DNA of 64,000 nt from Entonaema liquescens (Eukaryota; Ascomycota; Sordariomycetes; Xylariales; Xylariaceae). Each line of letters begins with the position of its first letter. Within the stretch, counting starts at the first letter, position 1. The notes under the pieces are model-generated. The model saw nothing but the letters and a program-made list of their open reading frames with translations, was not told the origin of the DNA and did not search any database. A program made the position numbers and the translations under genes. Of this stretch, positions 48,450 to 59,924 are shown piece after piece. The stretch spans positions 2,356,001 to 2,420,000 of the forward strand of contig CADCSX010000002.1 in NCBI GenBank assembly GCA_902805475.1, written 5' to 3'.

Positions 48450-50530
48450 ATGGCAGTAGTTTCTTGGCTCGTGGTTTCTATTTTACTGCTATGTCTGGTA
48501 CATATAGTAAGAAGGGTGAACGACACACGTAGGATCCCACCTAATGCTCGACCATTACCCGGGCCAAAGTGTCAGTACTCTTAGACTTAGTCTCTTACCT
48601 TTACGAGGTACATTTTTCTAACTCATAACAGCCTTGCCTCTGATCGGGCGCGTACACGATATCCCAGTTAAATCGTCGTGGTTGAAGTTCTACGAATGGA
48701 GTAAGAAGTATGGACCGATATACCAAACAGAGATGTTCGGTACGGTCCATGTCTGGATATCAACAGAACGAATCGCTATCGATCTACTCTCACGACGAGC
48801 GCGTAACTATTCGGACCGACCACAAATTCCTAACTTACCTGATAATCGAACAAGCGGACACTACCTTGCGCTGTCGGGACGTAACGGTGAGTAGGCACAT
48901 GAAGATGAAGGGTTGGGCGATACTGATATACAATTCAGACACTTGGAAACGTCAGCGGAAGCTTTGTCAGCAGCTTATGAGCGTGACGGCCAATGAGTCG
49001 CTCTATTCTTATCCCACGAGAGAGCGGGATCGCTTCTTATACCTCCTATCGCGCGACCCATCACAATATAGAGAATACGTCGAGCAATTCACATCCCGTA
49101 CAGTAGCGCGTCTCTGTTGGGGCAGCCCTCACCCCGCACAGCTTTTGAGAGTTACTACTTCTGGCCTCCTAGAGACGATTTCACCGACAGGCGCTCTACC
49201 TAACGCTATTTCCTGGCTCATGCATATACCGAGTTTTATAAGCCCGTGGAAACAGAAAGAAAATGCTCGCCACAAACTTGAAGCTGGTCTCCTTAAAGGC
49301 AGCGTCCGATACGTACACGATCGCATTAGCGATGGGAATGCCGAACCAAGTTTCATACACACATTCATAAACAAGCTGAGTGGCCAGGGTGACAAGAGCA
49401 AATGGGGTGACGAGGGTGAGGCCACGTATGTTGTTGGCCAAATGGCCATCGCCGGAGCCTTGACGATTGGAAGCCCAATCCAGAGCTTCATCCTTGCCAT
49501 GCTCCACTATCCCGACTGGCAGAGAAAACTGCAATATGAAGTTGACACCGTATGTCAAGGAAGGTGCCCTGAATGGGAAGACCGCGAAAAGCTTCCAATG
49601 CTTCGTGCTGTTATGAAGGAGACGATTCGGTGGCGTCCGCCGGTTCCAACAGGTATGACACTCATCAAGCTTACTTTAACACTAGACATGATCCGCTGCG
49701 ATTAGACGCTACCTTTACTAATTCTATGCAGGGATTCCACATGCCATCGAAGAAGACGATGTATACAACGGGTATTTTATCCCTGCGGGTGCTACTATTC
49801 ACGCCCTAGAATGGTAAGTTCTAAAAGATAGACGTCGCTATGGTGGAATATCTCACTCTGACCCCTTATTAGGGCTATTACCCGCGACGAGTCCGTCTAT
49901 CCTGACGCGGACACTTTCAATCCCTCTCGGTGGTTGGAACCAGAATATTCCACATACAAGGAGCCGTTGACTAGATATCCGAACCTGAACGGATTCAGCC
50001 AGTTCGGTTTCGGCCGCCGTACGTGTCAAGGCATCCCGATTGTAGAGCAAGATCTTTTCTTGGCGATGGGTGGCATGGCATGGGCGTTCGACCTGCGGAA
50101 GAAACGCCGAGAAGACGGCAGCGAAATACCCGTGCATTGGAACGAATTCACACCGTTACTAATAGCTAAGCCGGTTCCGTTCGAATTTGACGCAGCTATC
50201 CGTAGCACACTGAAAGAGATAGCGCTAAGGAATATGTGGGAAACAGGTAAGGGCGAAGATGATGAAGAGGAGGAGCGGAACCAATTCCTCGTACAAGCGT
50301 GGAAGGAAGACACCGTAGACCTGGAAGCAATGGAAACGACACTTGAAGACGACGCCGGCAGTGACCGGGGCAGCGAGACGAGTTCTTCGGGGTCACTTGA
50401 TAGATCGGTCTCTTCTGCTAGTATGGGATCGGACAGCGATTCCGAGGATGGAGGCAGTCCCACACCAGCATCGAGGTTTCATTTGTCAAAACGGCGGGTG
50501 ATGACGGCGGTGGCGCCGACGGATGAATAA
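48450..50530 (+). CDS. Cytochrome P450 with acidic C-terminal extension
   Basis: Five exons (48450-48570, 48632-48886, 48939-49652, 49732-49813, 49873-50530) join in frame to 609 residues. An N-terminal anchor helix (VVSWLVVSILLLCLVHIV) is followed by the PPNARPLPGPK hinge. The I-helix motif reads A297-G-A-L-T301, with Leu where an acidic residue is usual. The K-helix is E353-T-I-R356. The haem loop is FGFGRRTCQG with the Cys ligand at 442. The protein resembles fungal monooxygenases of the O-methylsterigmatocystin oxidoreductase type, but the substrate is unknown and no PKS, NRPS or terpene synthase lies nearby. After the usual P450 end (about residue 500) comes a tail of about 100 residues, with DDEEEE, many Ser and Asp, and a basic end. 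Such a tail is unusual for an ER P450. Confidence 0.92.
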
Positions 50531-53500
50531 AGTGCATAACGAACAGTCAATACGGGCAATGTTTCTAACCTAGGTACCTAGGCATTATAGTTGAATGACG
50601 GCATGGCATAGTTCAATATAGTATATGTGAATTTTAAGGGGGAAAACTACATAGGTTAGTGCCAGGCTCTTATTTTGTGAATAAACATTCTTTTTGCTGT
50701 TGATCCTACTGTATTATGAGTAGCTACCTAGTACTAACCATTCGAAATGCATATTTCACACCACGAAATGCCGTACCAGCCAGTCATGCAGTTCAGCAGT
50801 CGTTAGATGGCGAGAGCTCAGCCGTGATGGTGTTTGTGAGCTTCCTAGCTAAGTAACTATCCATAATCTCCGAGAAAAGTCCTACCATCTTTACCCATAC
50901 TTTTCTCCTCACATGGCGCTGCAAGTTAGGACCACCTCCGAGCCTCCTGTGCCCCGGCCCTCTTCTTGACCTGCTAATATCCGGTGATTACCGTCAGATG
51001 GTCTCAATTCGGGCCTGACCGAACTGTGAGAGTTCCAAGTTTCCTGACCCAAGATATATTTCAGCTAGACGGATATGTATTGTAGCTGGTGGGGTAACTG
51101 TGTTTACTTGAGAGACGGGTAGATTACAGGAGGTAGGACTATGGGTTAATATGTTGAAACTATGTCAATTCACCTGCCCAAACAGCATCGAAAGGAGCTC
51201 TACTGGTTAGAATAAGGATTTACCAAAGAAGAGTATAGCAAGGGAGTGTAAGAATCAACCGCAGACCAAGTATTCCCGACGACCTACCTGCTTGCCAAGG
51301 AAAATAGGGGTTAAAAAGGGGGGGCGAATTAAGAAAATTGGCAAAAGAAGGCGAACATAGGTCTGAAGTATAAATGTAATGGGTGAGTCAAAGCTATAAG
51401 GCTAAGGTGGGAACACCTAAATGTTATGAATAATCGTAGCATTATAGAAGATATTTAAGCATCCAATGTAGCAGGTTAGTGTAAAGAATAGGAATGCCAA
51501 GTCTCTCAACGGAGTGCGGGTGAATACACGTATAGGTAGGCAAACCTACACGCCAAGATATTAAGTCCTTCCTCATATGGAACTCATACACGGTATTACT
51601 TGAGGATCTGAAACCTTCAAGCATGGTTGAGATCATACTGTCGTACTGTTACTTACTTGCGTGCTACTTGGAACCAAACCCTCGCCATAGAATATGCAAG
51701 CGCTTTTATGAGAAAGTGGCGACTAAGTCGCACGTCCGGGCATATATGGGCCGGAGAATAAAGTCAGGTGGTACTGAGTTCCGAGCGCTGGTTAGAATCA
51801 ATAATAATTAAACATTTCATAATAAATCTCGAGAGGGGGGTTTAGTCTGATGATGGGAGCGGGAGTACCTAAGCAGTCATCAGTGACACGCCAGATTTGC
51901 ATGGTATCAACCGGGGTCCGGGAATCGCCGTCATCAGATAAGATGGAACGGCATTATAGACGATGCTACGAACGAGATGAACACGGGAGAATCAGAATCG
52001 AGAACACAATTAGAAGTGGGATAATAAAGAGAGAAAAAAAAAAGGTGTACAAAGTAGGTACTAACCCACTAGAAGTACCTAATAAAGAGAGAACCTAAGA
52101 GAAAGTAGTTATGTAGATACTTAAAAGTAAGTACCCATGGGCCGGCATGGGATCCATGCCATTACCCGCAGTTACTACAATGAATGTGCGACCCGAGATA
52201 CGGGGTGAGCTAGGGTGTCTAGAAAGCAGCTGTTCAATCAAAGTAAGCAGCTGCGTAGCCTGCCTTAAATGACTATTACCAGCTGTTCGCCTATAATTTA
52301 CCTCATTTGATATTATTTTCTTTTCTTTTCTTTTTTTTTTTTTTTCCTTCTCATCTAGTAAATGTACCTAACTACCTACCTTACATTATTTTTAACCAAC
52401 CTAAGTCATCAATTATCAAGATGTCCCTCTGCTATGCAACCCCTTCAATTCTTTTCACCACATGGATGTGTAGCTCAGAGCCTACAGCTTATAGTCTACG
52501 GTAGCAGATCAGCAGAAATGACTTGTCATTTCCATAGTTTTCAAGTCTCCCACTAGCCAATGCATCGTTGCGTCCAAACACCCATCCTATCAAGTCAAGA
52601 TGATGCTCCATGTTTCGACGAGTAACAAGCCACTTGGACCCGGCGCTTGGTTTTCGGCGATAGACAAATTATTGCGGTATAATGCAGTATAATGATAGTG
52701 ACGGTTGGGTCGAGCGAGTGCTCCATTCGACCACCTCACGCCTACATATCTACTATCTACTACATACGTATTCATACATGTTCATACATATTCATACATA
52801 TTCGCGATGCGTAAATGTACAAGAGCCCTTCGGTTTCCGAGCATCCGACCACTTCGATACCGAAGCGTGTGATAACTGATCGCATTCGGCACGCTAGCAG
52901 GTTCGAAGCCTTCAGGCTGGGCAAGGTACAGCACGCAATACCATGTAGTACCGCTCCGGTAAATGACAAGAGACCCATTTGCTAGGAACAGCCCTACTCG
53001 TGCTGGTGGCTCCTCGTGGGGATTCGTCCGCCATCCGCCAATCGAACATGGTTATGAGCATGGTTGCCTTCAGCAGAGATAGATTAAAGAAATAATGGAC
53101 CAGACAAGTAACAACCCTAGATCTATGGAGCTGAACTCCCTAAGCTTGCTGCGGCACCTGGACACTCGGATAGCTGAGCTTGGGCTGGTACAGATGGTAC
53201 AGATCCATCCTGCCCCCATCGCAGCGAGCGGGATGCTATTTGCTATCCCTGTCTGCCCGTCCAAAGTATTCAGTATTCCCTGATTTATTACAGCTGTATT
53301 CATAATTCCCTATGGATCTGTCAGGTCTACCTTACAATCTACGTCCCTGATTTGTCTGCATGCCCAAGCATGGGGTTGGACATGGCGAAAAGCCATCGCG
53401 AATTGTCAACCCCTCACCTCGATCGAAGGACGTTAGCGAGCTTTGCCAATCTATTCGTCCAAATTTTTTTTTATTCGTCAATCTCATTCGAGGCAAAAGA

Positions 53501-54188
53501 AAAAAAAAAGATACCTTCCGACCATCACGACAGACAGCAACCAGCAACACACCCCCCTGTATAGTTTCGTTACCCATTGTTGTACATATCCAATCACTGG
53601 TATTTGTTAATTACTTTACCTATTCCCCTAAAATCTCCTTTCAACATTACTGTTACCAGAATCTTCATCCCAACTCTTCTTATCGAGCCTAGGCCAGGCC
53701 CCAGCTGTAGCGTCTGAAATTTCGAAGTTGTCTTTATTGTGTCTTAGAAACTGTCATCAACTCCTTACGCTAAGCCTTATTATTCATTTCATTTTATGGA
53801 CCTACTGTGATAACCCAGACGAGCCGCCAATACCGAATTTCACTCGTGCTTTCAGGCCATTTATCAATCTTTGGTTATAGTATCTCAAGCAGAATAGTTC
53901 AATAACCACAATCTAGCCTGCCTGATTAAGAGTGGTGTCGACAGGGAAAAGAACAGACAGGAAATACATAGCATCACAGAGCATCATATATCACGGGTCG
54001 TGGCAGCAGCCACTCAAATCCAATTGCCGGTCGTCGCTATCGACATTTCGATGTCTTTTGCAATCCTTCAATTACCCACCTTATTATTGCCAGCTGGAAT
54101 TTCATTCTTCGAATAAACCCAACGGTCGGAGTCGCTAATTATCAAGTGCTCTTCTTTCGACTTGTAGTCAAATAAGATATCGTATCCA
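50531..54188. other. Intergenic, no gene recognised
   Basis: About 3.7 kb. It holds a TAGGTACCTA word at 50571-50580, a T(15) run at 52331-52345, a 10-bp tandem repeat at 52771-52803 and A/T-rich segments. Open frames (for example 53360-53692, 110 codons) lack motifs and overlap frames on the other strand. The 53700-54188 part is probably the leader of the Zn2Cys6 gene. Confidence 0.5.
52771..52803 (+). repeat. 10-bp tandem repeat (TTCATACATA), 3.3 copies
   Basis: TTCATACATG, then TTCATACATA twice, then TTC, read directly. Confidence 0.8.
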
Positions 54189-56293
54189 ATGGAGTCTTAC
54201 ACGCACGCGCCCAGTGTTGCGCCCTCGATCTCGAGCGCATCTCCAACCGCGTTATTAAATGGCCTTGGCTCGGAAATACCCAATCAGCCACCCCACTCGT
54301 CGCCGGTGACCTCTGGCTCCGGTGTTGTCGATTCACGGGCATCGCCCCCGAACACTGTGCAGGCCGCTTGTCTTGCATGTGTGAGTCTGGAAAACTGTTC
54401 TTTTTAATAGTGAAGCTACAGTAACTAACTAGATATATTTTTGCGAAACTAGAGGGGAAAGCATCTAAAGTGTGATGGGAGATATCCGTGTGGACGCTGT
54501 CAGACATCGGAATCCGAATGTGTCTACGTGGCTTCCCGTCGTGGTTACAAGGGACCGAGGAAGAATGCGGTCCCGAATCCAAACAAGCGTCATGCAACAG
54601 ACTCACCACCGTCCGCCGGTGGCGATAGCTGTCCGATGCTGCTAGGTGCGACGGTTTCAACCGCTGCGCCCCCAACCTTAGCGACCTTTAATCCGGGCTT
54701 GGTAATCCCCGACTCGCCCGCAACGCCATTTGCGCCCCCTGGCATGAACGGCCTTCAATTGTACAGAAATCCGTACCTTAACGGCACTAATGGTGCTCTG
54801 GTAGAAGCCAACACGCGGCCTCAGACGGTCCCGGAGCGCTGCATTGATGCCTTCTACTACTTTTTCTATCCCGGCCACCCGTCTGTTCTGCCAAAGGACT
54901 ACCTGCTCAAGATGTCTAAAGAAAGGGACCTTGATCATTTGCTTGCGGCGATGAGATGGGTCGGATCCCTATACATTGACGCTGGTCCTTCCCGTGCTAC
55001 GTTCTTCGAAGAAGCTATGCGTTTGGTTTACGCTCCGAACGTCGTCAAGGATGGTTACCTAGTCCAAGCTATGGTCATTGTTCTCATAGGACTCGACGGT
55101 AACTGCCAACAGGAAAAGGCACGCGAAATTCTCTCCGACGTCGAGCGGATCGCTATAGAAATCGGCCTCTATACGAGAGCTTATGCCACGATGCATGGTG
55201 GGGGCAACCCAAGACTGGAAGAGAGTTGGCGACGGACGTGGTGGGATTTGTTCGTTGTGGATGGAATGGTTGCCGGAGTGCACCGTCACACGAATTTCCT
55301 TCTCTTTGATATCGTGGCTGATGTTGGCCTTCCATGCGAAGAACATGAATACACGTCAGGGGTACGTTTCCGTTCCGAAGAGCGATAAAACCTATGAATC
55401 CGTTAAGCTAACATCTAAACAATGGTAGAGTATCCCTCGTCCGATGTATTTGGAGGATTTTGATGACCAACTTTTCTCCGGGGAAGAGCGAGAGTTCTCC
55501 TCGTTCGCCTACCGCGTTGCGTCCATAAGAAATCTCGGGCGCATGATGCGACTAAGCGGTTATCCCAGTGACGAGAATGTCAACAAGATCGAAACGTTAC
55601 TTTCTAACTGGAGGATGCACTTGCCGCCGTCGAAACAGCACAGTTTAAACAAAAACTGCCAGCCAGACGAGATGATGTTCCAGGCACATATGATTAACCA
55701 TGCGTAAGTTATGCTAGTTATACAACCTCGCAAACTGCCTATACTAACGATGTGGTTTACGTAGCTGTTCAATAATGTTGCATCAGCCTCTTTCGCAGCT
55801 AGACTCGTCACCGGCGCGTGAAGTAACAGCTTGTGCGCCACATCGCTCAGTCCAGAGCGGCAACCAGTTCAATATCCACACCAAGCATATCATCACGGCC
55901 TCGTGCGAGATCAGCAAGATGGTCACGTATAACATGCCGATCACGAGCCATACGCATTTCTTCACGTGTGTTCTAACGCTTTCTTCGATCGTCCATCTTA
56001 GTAAATGGGCCCTTGAGTATTTCATCCAGGACGAAGATGATCTTCGACAACGAATTCGACTCAATATCGGAGCTTTAAACAAGCTCAGCGGGGTCTGGAA
56101 GGCGGCCAGCAGGGCGTCGAGCCAAGTCAAGGGCGTCGCACAGGAGATCTACCGAGCTAAGAGGGCGCAGCAGAACAACCCTTCGTTCTGGGTTGGGTTC
56201 ACTCAGGAAGAAATGATTAGCAGCATGGCTGCCGACGAGGGCATCATGTCCGAGATCAACACCATGCTAACAAGTGCGCCGAGCGCGCCGTGA
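54189..56293 (+). CDS. Zn2Cys6 transcription factor with fungal-specific middle homology region
   Basis: Four exons (54189-54380, 54453-55361, 55429-55703, 55765-56293) join in frame to 634 residues. The binuclear zinc cluster is complete and is interrupted by intron 1: Cys at 61, 64, 71, 77, 80 and 87, spaced C-x2-C-x6-C-x5-C-x2-C-x6-C. A basic linker follows (RRGYKGPRKN). The middle region (about 185-480) matches the fungal-specific TF domain: RCIDAFYYFFYPGHPSVLPKDYL, the ARE-ILSDVERIAIEIGLY segment and ESWRRTWWDLFVVDGM. An N-terminal Ser/Pro-rich segment of about 58 residues precedes the cluster. It should bind DNA with CGG half-sites in the nucleus. The regulated genes are unknown; no cluster beside it points to a pathway, although the P450 lies 3.7 kb upstream on the same strand. 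Confidence 0.92.
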
Positions 56294-58598
56294 ATTTTGG
56301 AGGAACGGGCTGCTCTGTTCAGCTTCGGGATGAAGTTAGGACAGTCGAGTACCGTCTGCTTCAGTAAGGATATGATGGTGAAAGTGCATTGTGTCTGTAC
56401 CGTTCTAGGTCCAGAGTGGGTATATATATAAGATCTGGGGTTCACATGGAGAATAAGATGTAGGATTGAGAATTGGGAAATTCTGTAAAGTCTGCAGACT
56501 TTAATAGTAACTTGTAGGATGGGAAAGAGGCGCAGCAGGTAGGCGGGCAAAAAATAGTAAGATAAAGGCCACAAAAAAAAGTTGGGACGAATGAGGTGGG
56601 TGATTTGACGATACGAAGGGTATAGATGATGATGTACTTACAACATAGTCTCTCTTTCTTTCGCCATACACGACTATTCGACTTTGGCACGTTAGCATTA
56701 TTTAGCAGAAGATTGGACACAGATGATGGACACCGATGATGGGTAATGTTTATATTATATATCTCTATGGGGCTATGGGTTATAATTAGGTACTGGTTGG
56801 TTAATACCTACAGATGGTGGCTCACAGGGCTGCGTGTTCTTTCGTTTCGTATCTTAGCGCCTTACCATACGTTCGGTTAGGATATATAGTACAGGCTTAG
56901 CCGCATGGTAGCGTCGAAGCGAAAACTAAGGCCTGATCCTCTCCTCTTTCTATTCGGCTTACTGAGCGGAGCAAGGTCGGCGTCCAGTATGTAGGAAGAA
57001 AAGGTTCGGGTATGGTCAGAAGAGCTAGCCATTAGGAACTATAGGAACTAACCTACATACATACGTGAGATCGACGCAAGCAATGTTGTTTGGGGCAGAA
57101 ATTGCGCGGGCTAAACTAACAACATTACGCTAGGGCTTCATCATAAGGCCATGGTCATCAGGTAAGGTAAAGGGCTAGGTGTCACTGACATTAGCAAGAC
57201 CCGATAGGATGGTTGGGGGCGCCAGCCAAGAATGTAGGACTACTGGACTACTGGATCCCCCCGTTGGAAGAACCTATTAAGGGGGAGGGGGTTCTGTTAT
57301 TGGGAGACTACCTAATATTCCATCGCCGATAGGTTTACATTCCTGACGTACATAGAGTAATTGGTCTACGAACTTATGCTACGGTACCTACGCATGCACG
57401 CACGCACGTATCGTATGCAGACGCTTACTTGTCGACTTCTTGCTTTTTTTCTTTTCAGCATCTCGATGAGGATTCGCCTTATTAGCTGTATTGTATCAAT
57501 CTTTCTATCTCTTAACCACCGTAGTCTCTTCAACTGGGAGAGCCCCGCAATGACTTGGCATAACTCATCCTACAGTATCTCCACAAGTTCGCCGGACCTA
57601 AGATAGGTGGCCGGTGGGCTCTCCGGGGAGTTGAAGTTGGACGGCGATATGGCGGGGTCTTGGAGACGTTGCCGGCGGGGAATCCTTTCTTTGTTGATGA
57701 TGCCCGTTCCAATTACATTGATCCTTTGATATCCACTACTACTTTATATCGGCCACCTGACGGCGTCATCTAAGTAGGTAGGTATTTAATATTATATTAT
57801 GTTGAGTAGGTACTTTATTAAACGCCGTAGAGCCCGAGCCTTAGGTACCAATTGCCCGGAATACAACAAACTTAAGAAGGGAAGGTCGCCGAGTGCAAGT
57901 TCCCGGATTTGACCTACACAGGAGTTCGCCGTCCTTTCTTACATCATGATCTAATCCAACGTCGTCGCTATTATTAATATTTCTAAGTTTCTGTTGTCGT
58001 CTGCGAGTTTCACGACTTCGCCTGGTAGCCGGTCGGCGTGGTAACGAGGTGGCCGAGCTCACCGACTTTTTTCTTTTAAAGTCTATCCCTATTATCGCCG
58101 CAGCCATGTCTTACGTCTATGCCTCATCCGCGCAGCGGGGATCTATTCGGCTTAGAGGTACTCACCCAACGTATGGCCACTACTACTACTACCAAGTGAT
58201 AGAATATCGGCGAATTGAGGGTTTCAGATCATCGCCGGTCATGGACGCCGAAGGATGTTGTGTAAGGATATTGACATTACCTAGGCCTAGGTTTTCTAAC
58301 GTCGCCGTTTGGCTATTAGACAGACGAATGAAGGAGTCTCGTGAAAAGTAAGAGTTTGTTTTAGGTACCTAGGTAGGTATGAAGGGTATCTTCGAGGCTC
58401 TTCACACCCATGGCTCTACCAACCGCCCTCGTCTTATCCCAAATCCAGCATCTATCGATGAACAATAACAAACAGGATGGTATTCCCGCCAGACGCCTCG
58501 CTTAAATTCAAAACATCCCAACTGATCCCCGACCCGCCTTTATCCCTTTCCTTCCCTCTCCTTTCCTTTCCAGAAGCAAGCCGTAGTATATCCCACTC
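56294..58598. other. Intergenic between convergent genes, no gene recognised
   Basis: About 2.3 kb. It includes small direct duplications (GGAACTATA/GGAACTAAC near 57034, CTACTGGA twice near 57241), a purine-rich run at 57280-57292 and a TAGGTACCTAGGTAGGTA word at 58362-58379. A 100-codon frame at 58049-58351 (+) and an 88-codon frame on the other strand overlap and lack motifs. Confidence 0.5.
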
Positions 58599-59924
58599 TC
58601 AAGACCCAGCGAGATCCATATCCTGCAACGACGCAAAATACCAGTACGGGCTAGAATTGGGCGTGCCCAGCTTGCTCTTCAGGTAGCACTCCATGGTGCC
58701 TTCGACGTTGCCCCACCCCACACCGACGCACCCCGGGTAGCTCCCGCACGCGTCGATGCACTGCGCCATGCTCGCCTTGTACATGTGCGTCAGGTCCGTC
58801 GCGCCGTGGTCCGAGTTGTAGTCGTGCCCGCACGCCACGTTGAACGGCTTCGAGCTGCCCTTCGACACGTACACCGTGTTGTTGTTCTGCGGGCAGATCA
58901 CCGGCCCCGGGATCAGCGTCCCCGTGAAGCTGGGCGTCGGCGATACTTTGGTCGTTGAGGGCGTCGTTGATGTTGGTGTTGTGGGGGTCGGCGACGATGA
59001 TGGCGAAGATGCCGAGATGGCACTACACAGAGGGTAGGTTAGTAATTTGTATCTATTAGGTGCTGCATTGAGGCAGGTATTGAATTTCTAGCTCCTCGAA
59101 TAACTGCCGCTCATAACTCATGCGGCTGACATGAGCGGAGTATGAATCTTACAACGTCTCTTATGACCTTTAACACAATACCATCTCTACCTATCTTACG
59201 ACCCATAGCACGATATCACTCCAGTCTCCGATATCCGAAGTATGAAAAATGTGAAATTCCCAGCGGAAACTCTTCTCTAAGAAAATAGTAATAGAACAAA
59301 ATAAAACGTACCTTGCATCTGCAGCAGCCTTAACAGCAACCGGACTACTCGTCCTCGTCCCTAAGCCGACGCCCAGACCAGCTGCAATAGCAACCACGAG
59401 CAAAAACGTCCCAATAGCCACGACGATGAAAAACGTGTTCCGCTTGATGCCGAGCACCCTCTGGTCCTCCTTCCGGGGCCGCGGCGGCATCGTGGGGAAT
59501 ACCCCCTTGGCGTCTGGTAGCCGAAGGTGTTTTCGGGCGAGCCCCCCGCCCACTCGCCCATGGGGGTTTTGGCGACCGGCGGGGGCGACATGAGAGGTGG
59601 TGGTGGTGGTAGTTGCTGGTGGTTCGAGACCCACGTCTGGGTGCGCGCGATACCGTCTTGTTGGTAGTGGTGGTGGTACACTGTTGCTGGCGCGGCTTGT
59701 GGGGAGTTCGTTGGCGACGAGACTTGCGATGGGGTATGTGTCGTCATGTTGTATTGCTGTTGCTGATGCTGCTGCTGTTGTTGAGCATAGGCCTGCTGCT
59801 GCTGGGCATACCCGTACCCATTATTACTGTGATTAGTCTGGTCGTACGTGCTGTACGCATCGTGAAACCCCTGCTGCTGCTGCTGCTGCTGTGACTCTTG
59901 CGCTGGACCTAATTGATATGACAT
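58599..59924 (-). CDS. PAN/Apple-domain type II membrane protein with polyQ N-terminus, one frameshift
   Basis: Two exons on the - strand (59924-59312 and 59022-58599; GTACGT donor, TAG acceptor). The cytoplasmic N-terminus has several Gln runs (59751-59892) and a Pro-rich segment (LPPPPPLMSPPPV). A membrane helix follows (TFFIVVAIGTFLLVVAIAAGLGVGLG), then a Ser/Thr/Pro stalk. The outer domain is PAN/Apple-like: CPQNNNTVYV, FNVACGHDYN, MAQCIDACGSYPGCVGVGW and MECYLKSKLG, with six Cys for the expected disulphides. PAN domains bind protein or carbohydrate partners. The frame breaks near 59506-59511 between FGYQTP and KGVFPTMPPRPRKEDQ, as if one base were missing next to a GG/CCCCC run. With it, the model is 345 residues and the splice phases agree. 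No signal peptide is present, which fits type II topology. The ligand is unknown. Confidence 0.82.
59751..59892 (-). repeat. CAG/CTG codon repeats encoding Gln runs
   Basis: Several imperfect CTG tracts on the + strand, such as the run at 59872-59891, encode 5-7 Gln in a row in the PAN-domain protein. Mixed CAG and CAA codons are used. Such tracts are prone to length change. Confidence 0.85.

Noticed and set aside
48450..56293. A secondary metabolite cluster formed by the P450 and the Zn2Cys6 regulator
   Set aside because: No backbone enzyme (PKS, NRPS, terpene cyclase) or transporter is present and the genes are 3.7 kb apart, so proximity alone does not support a cluster.
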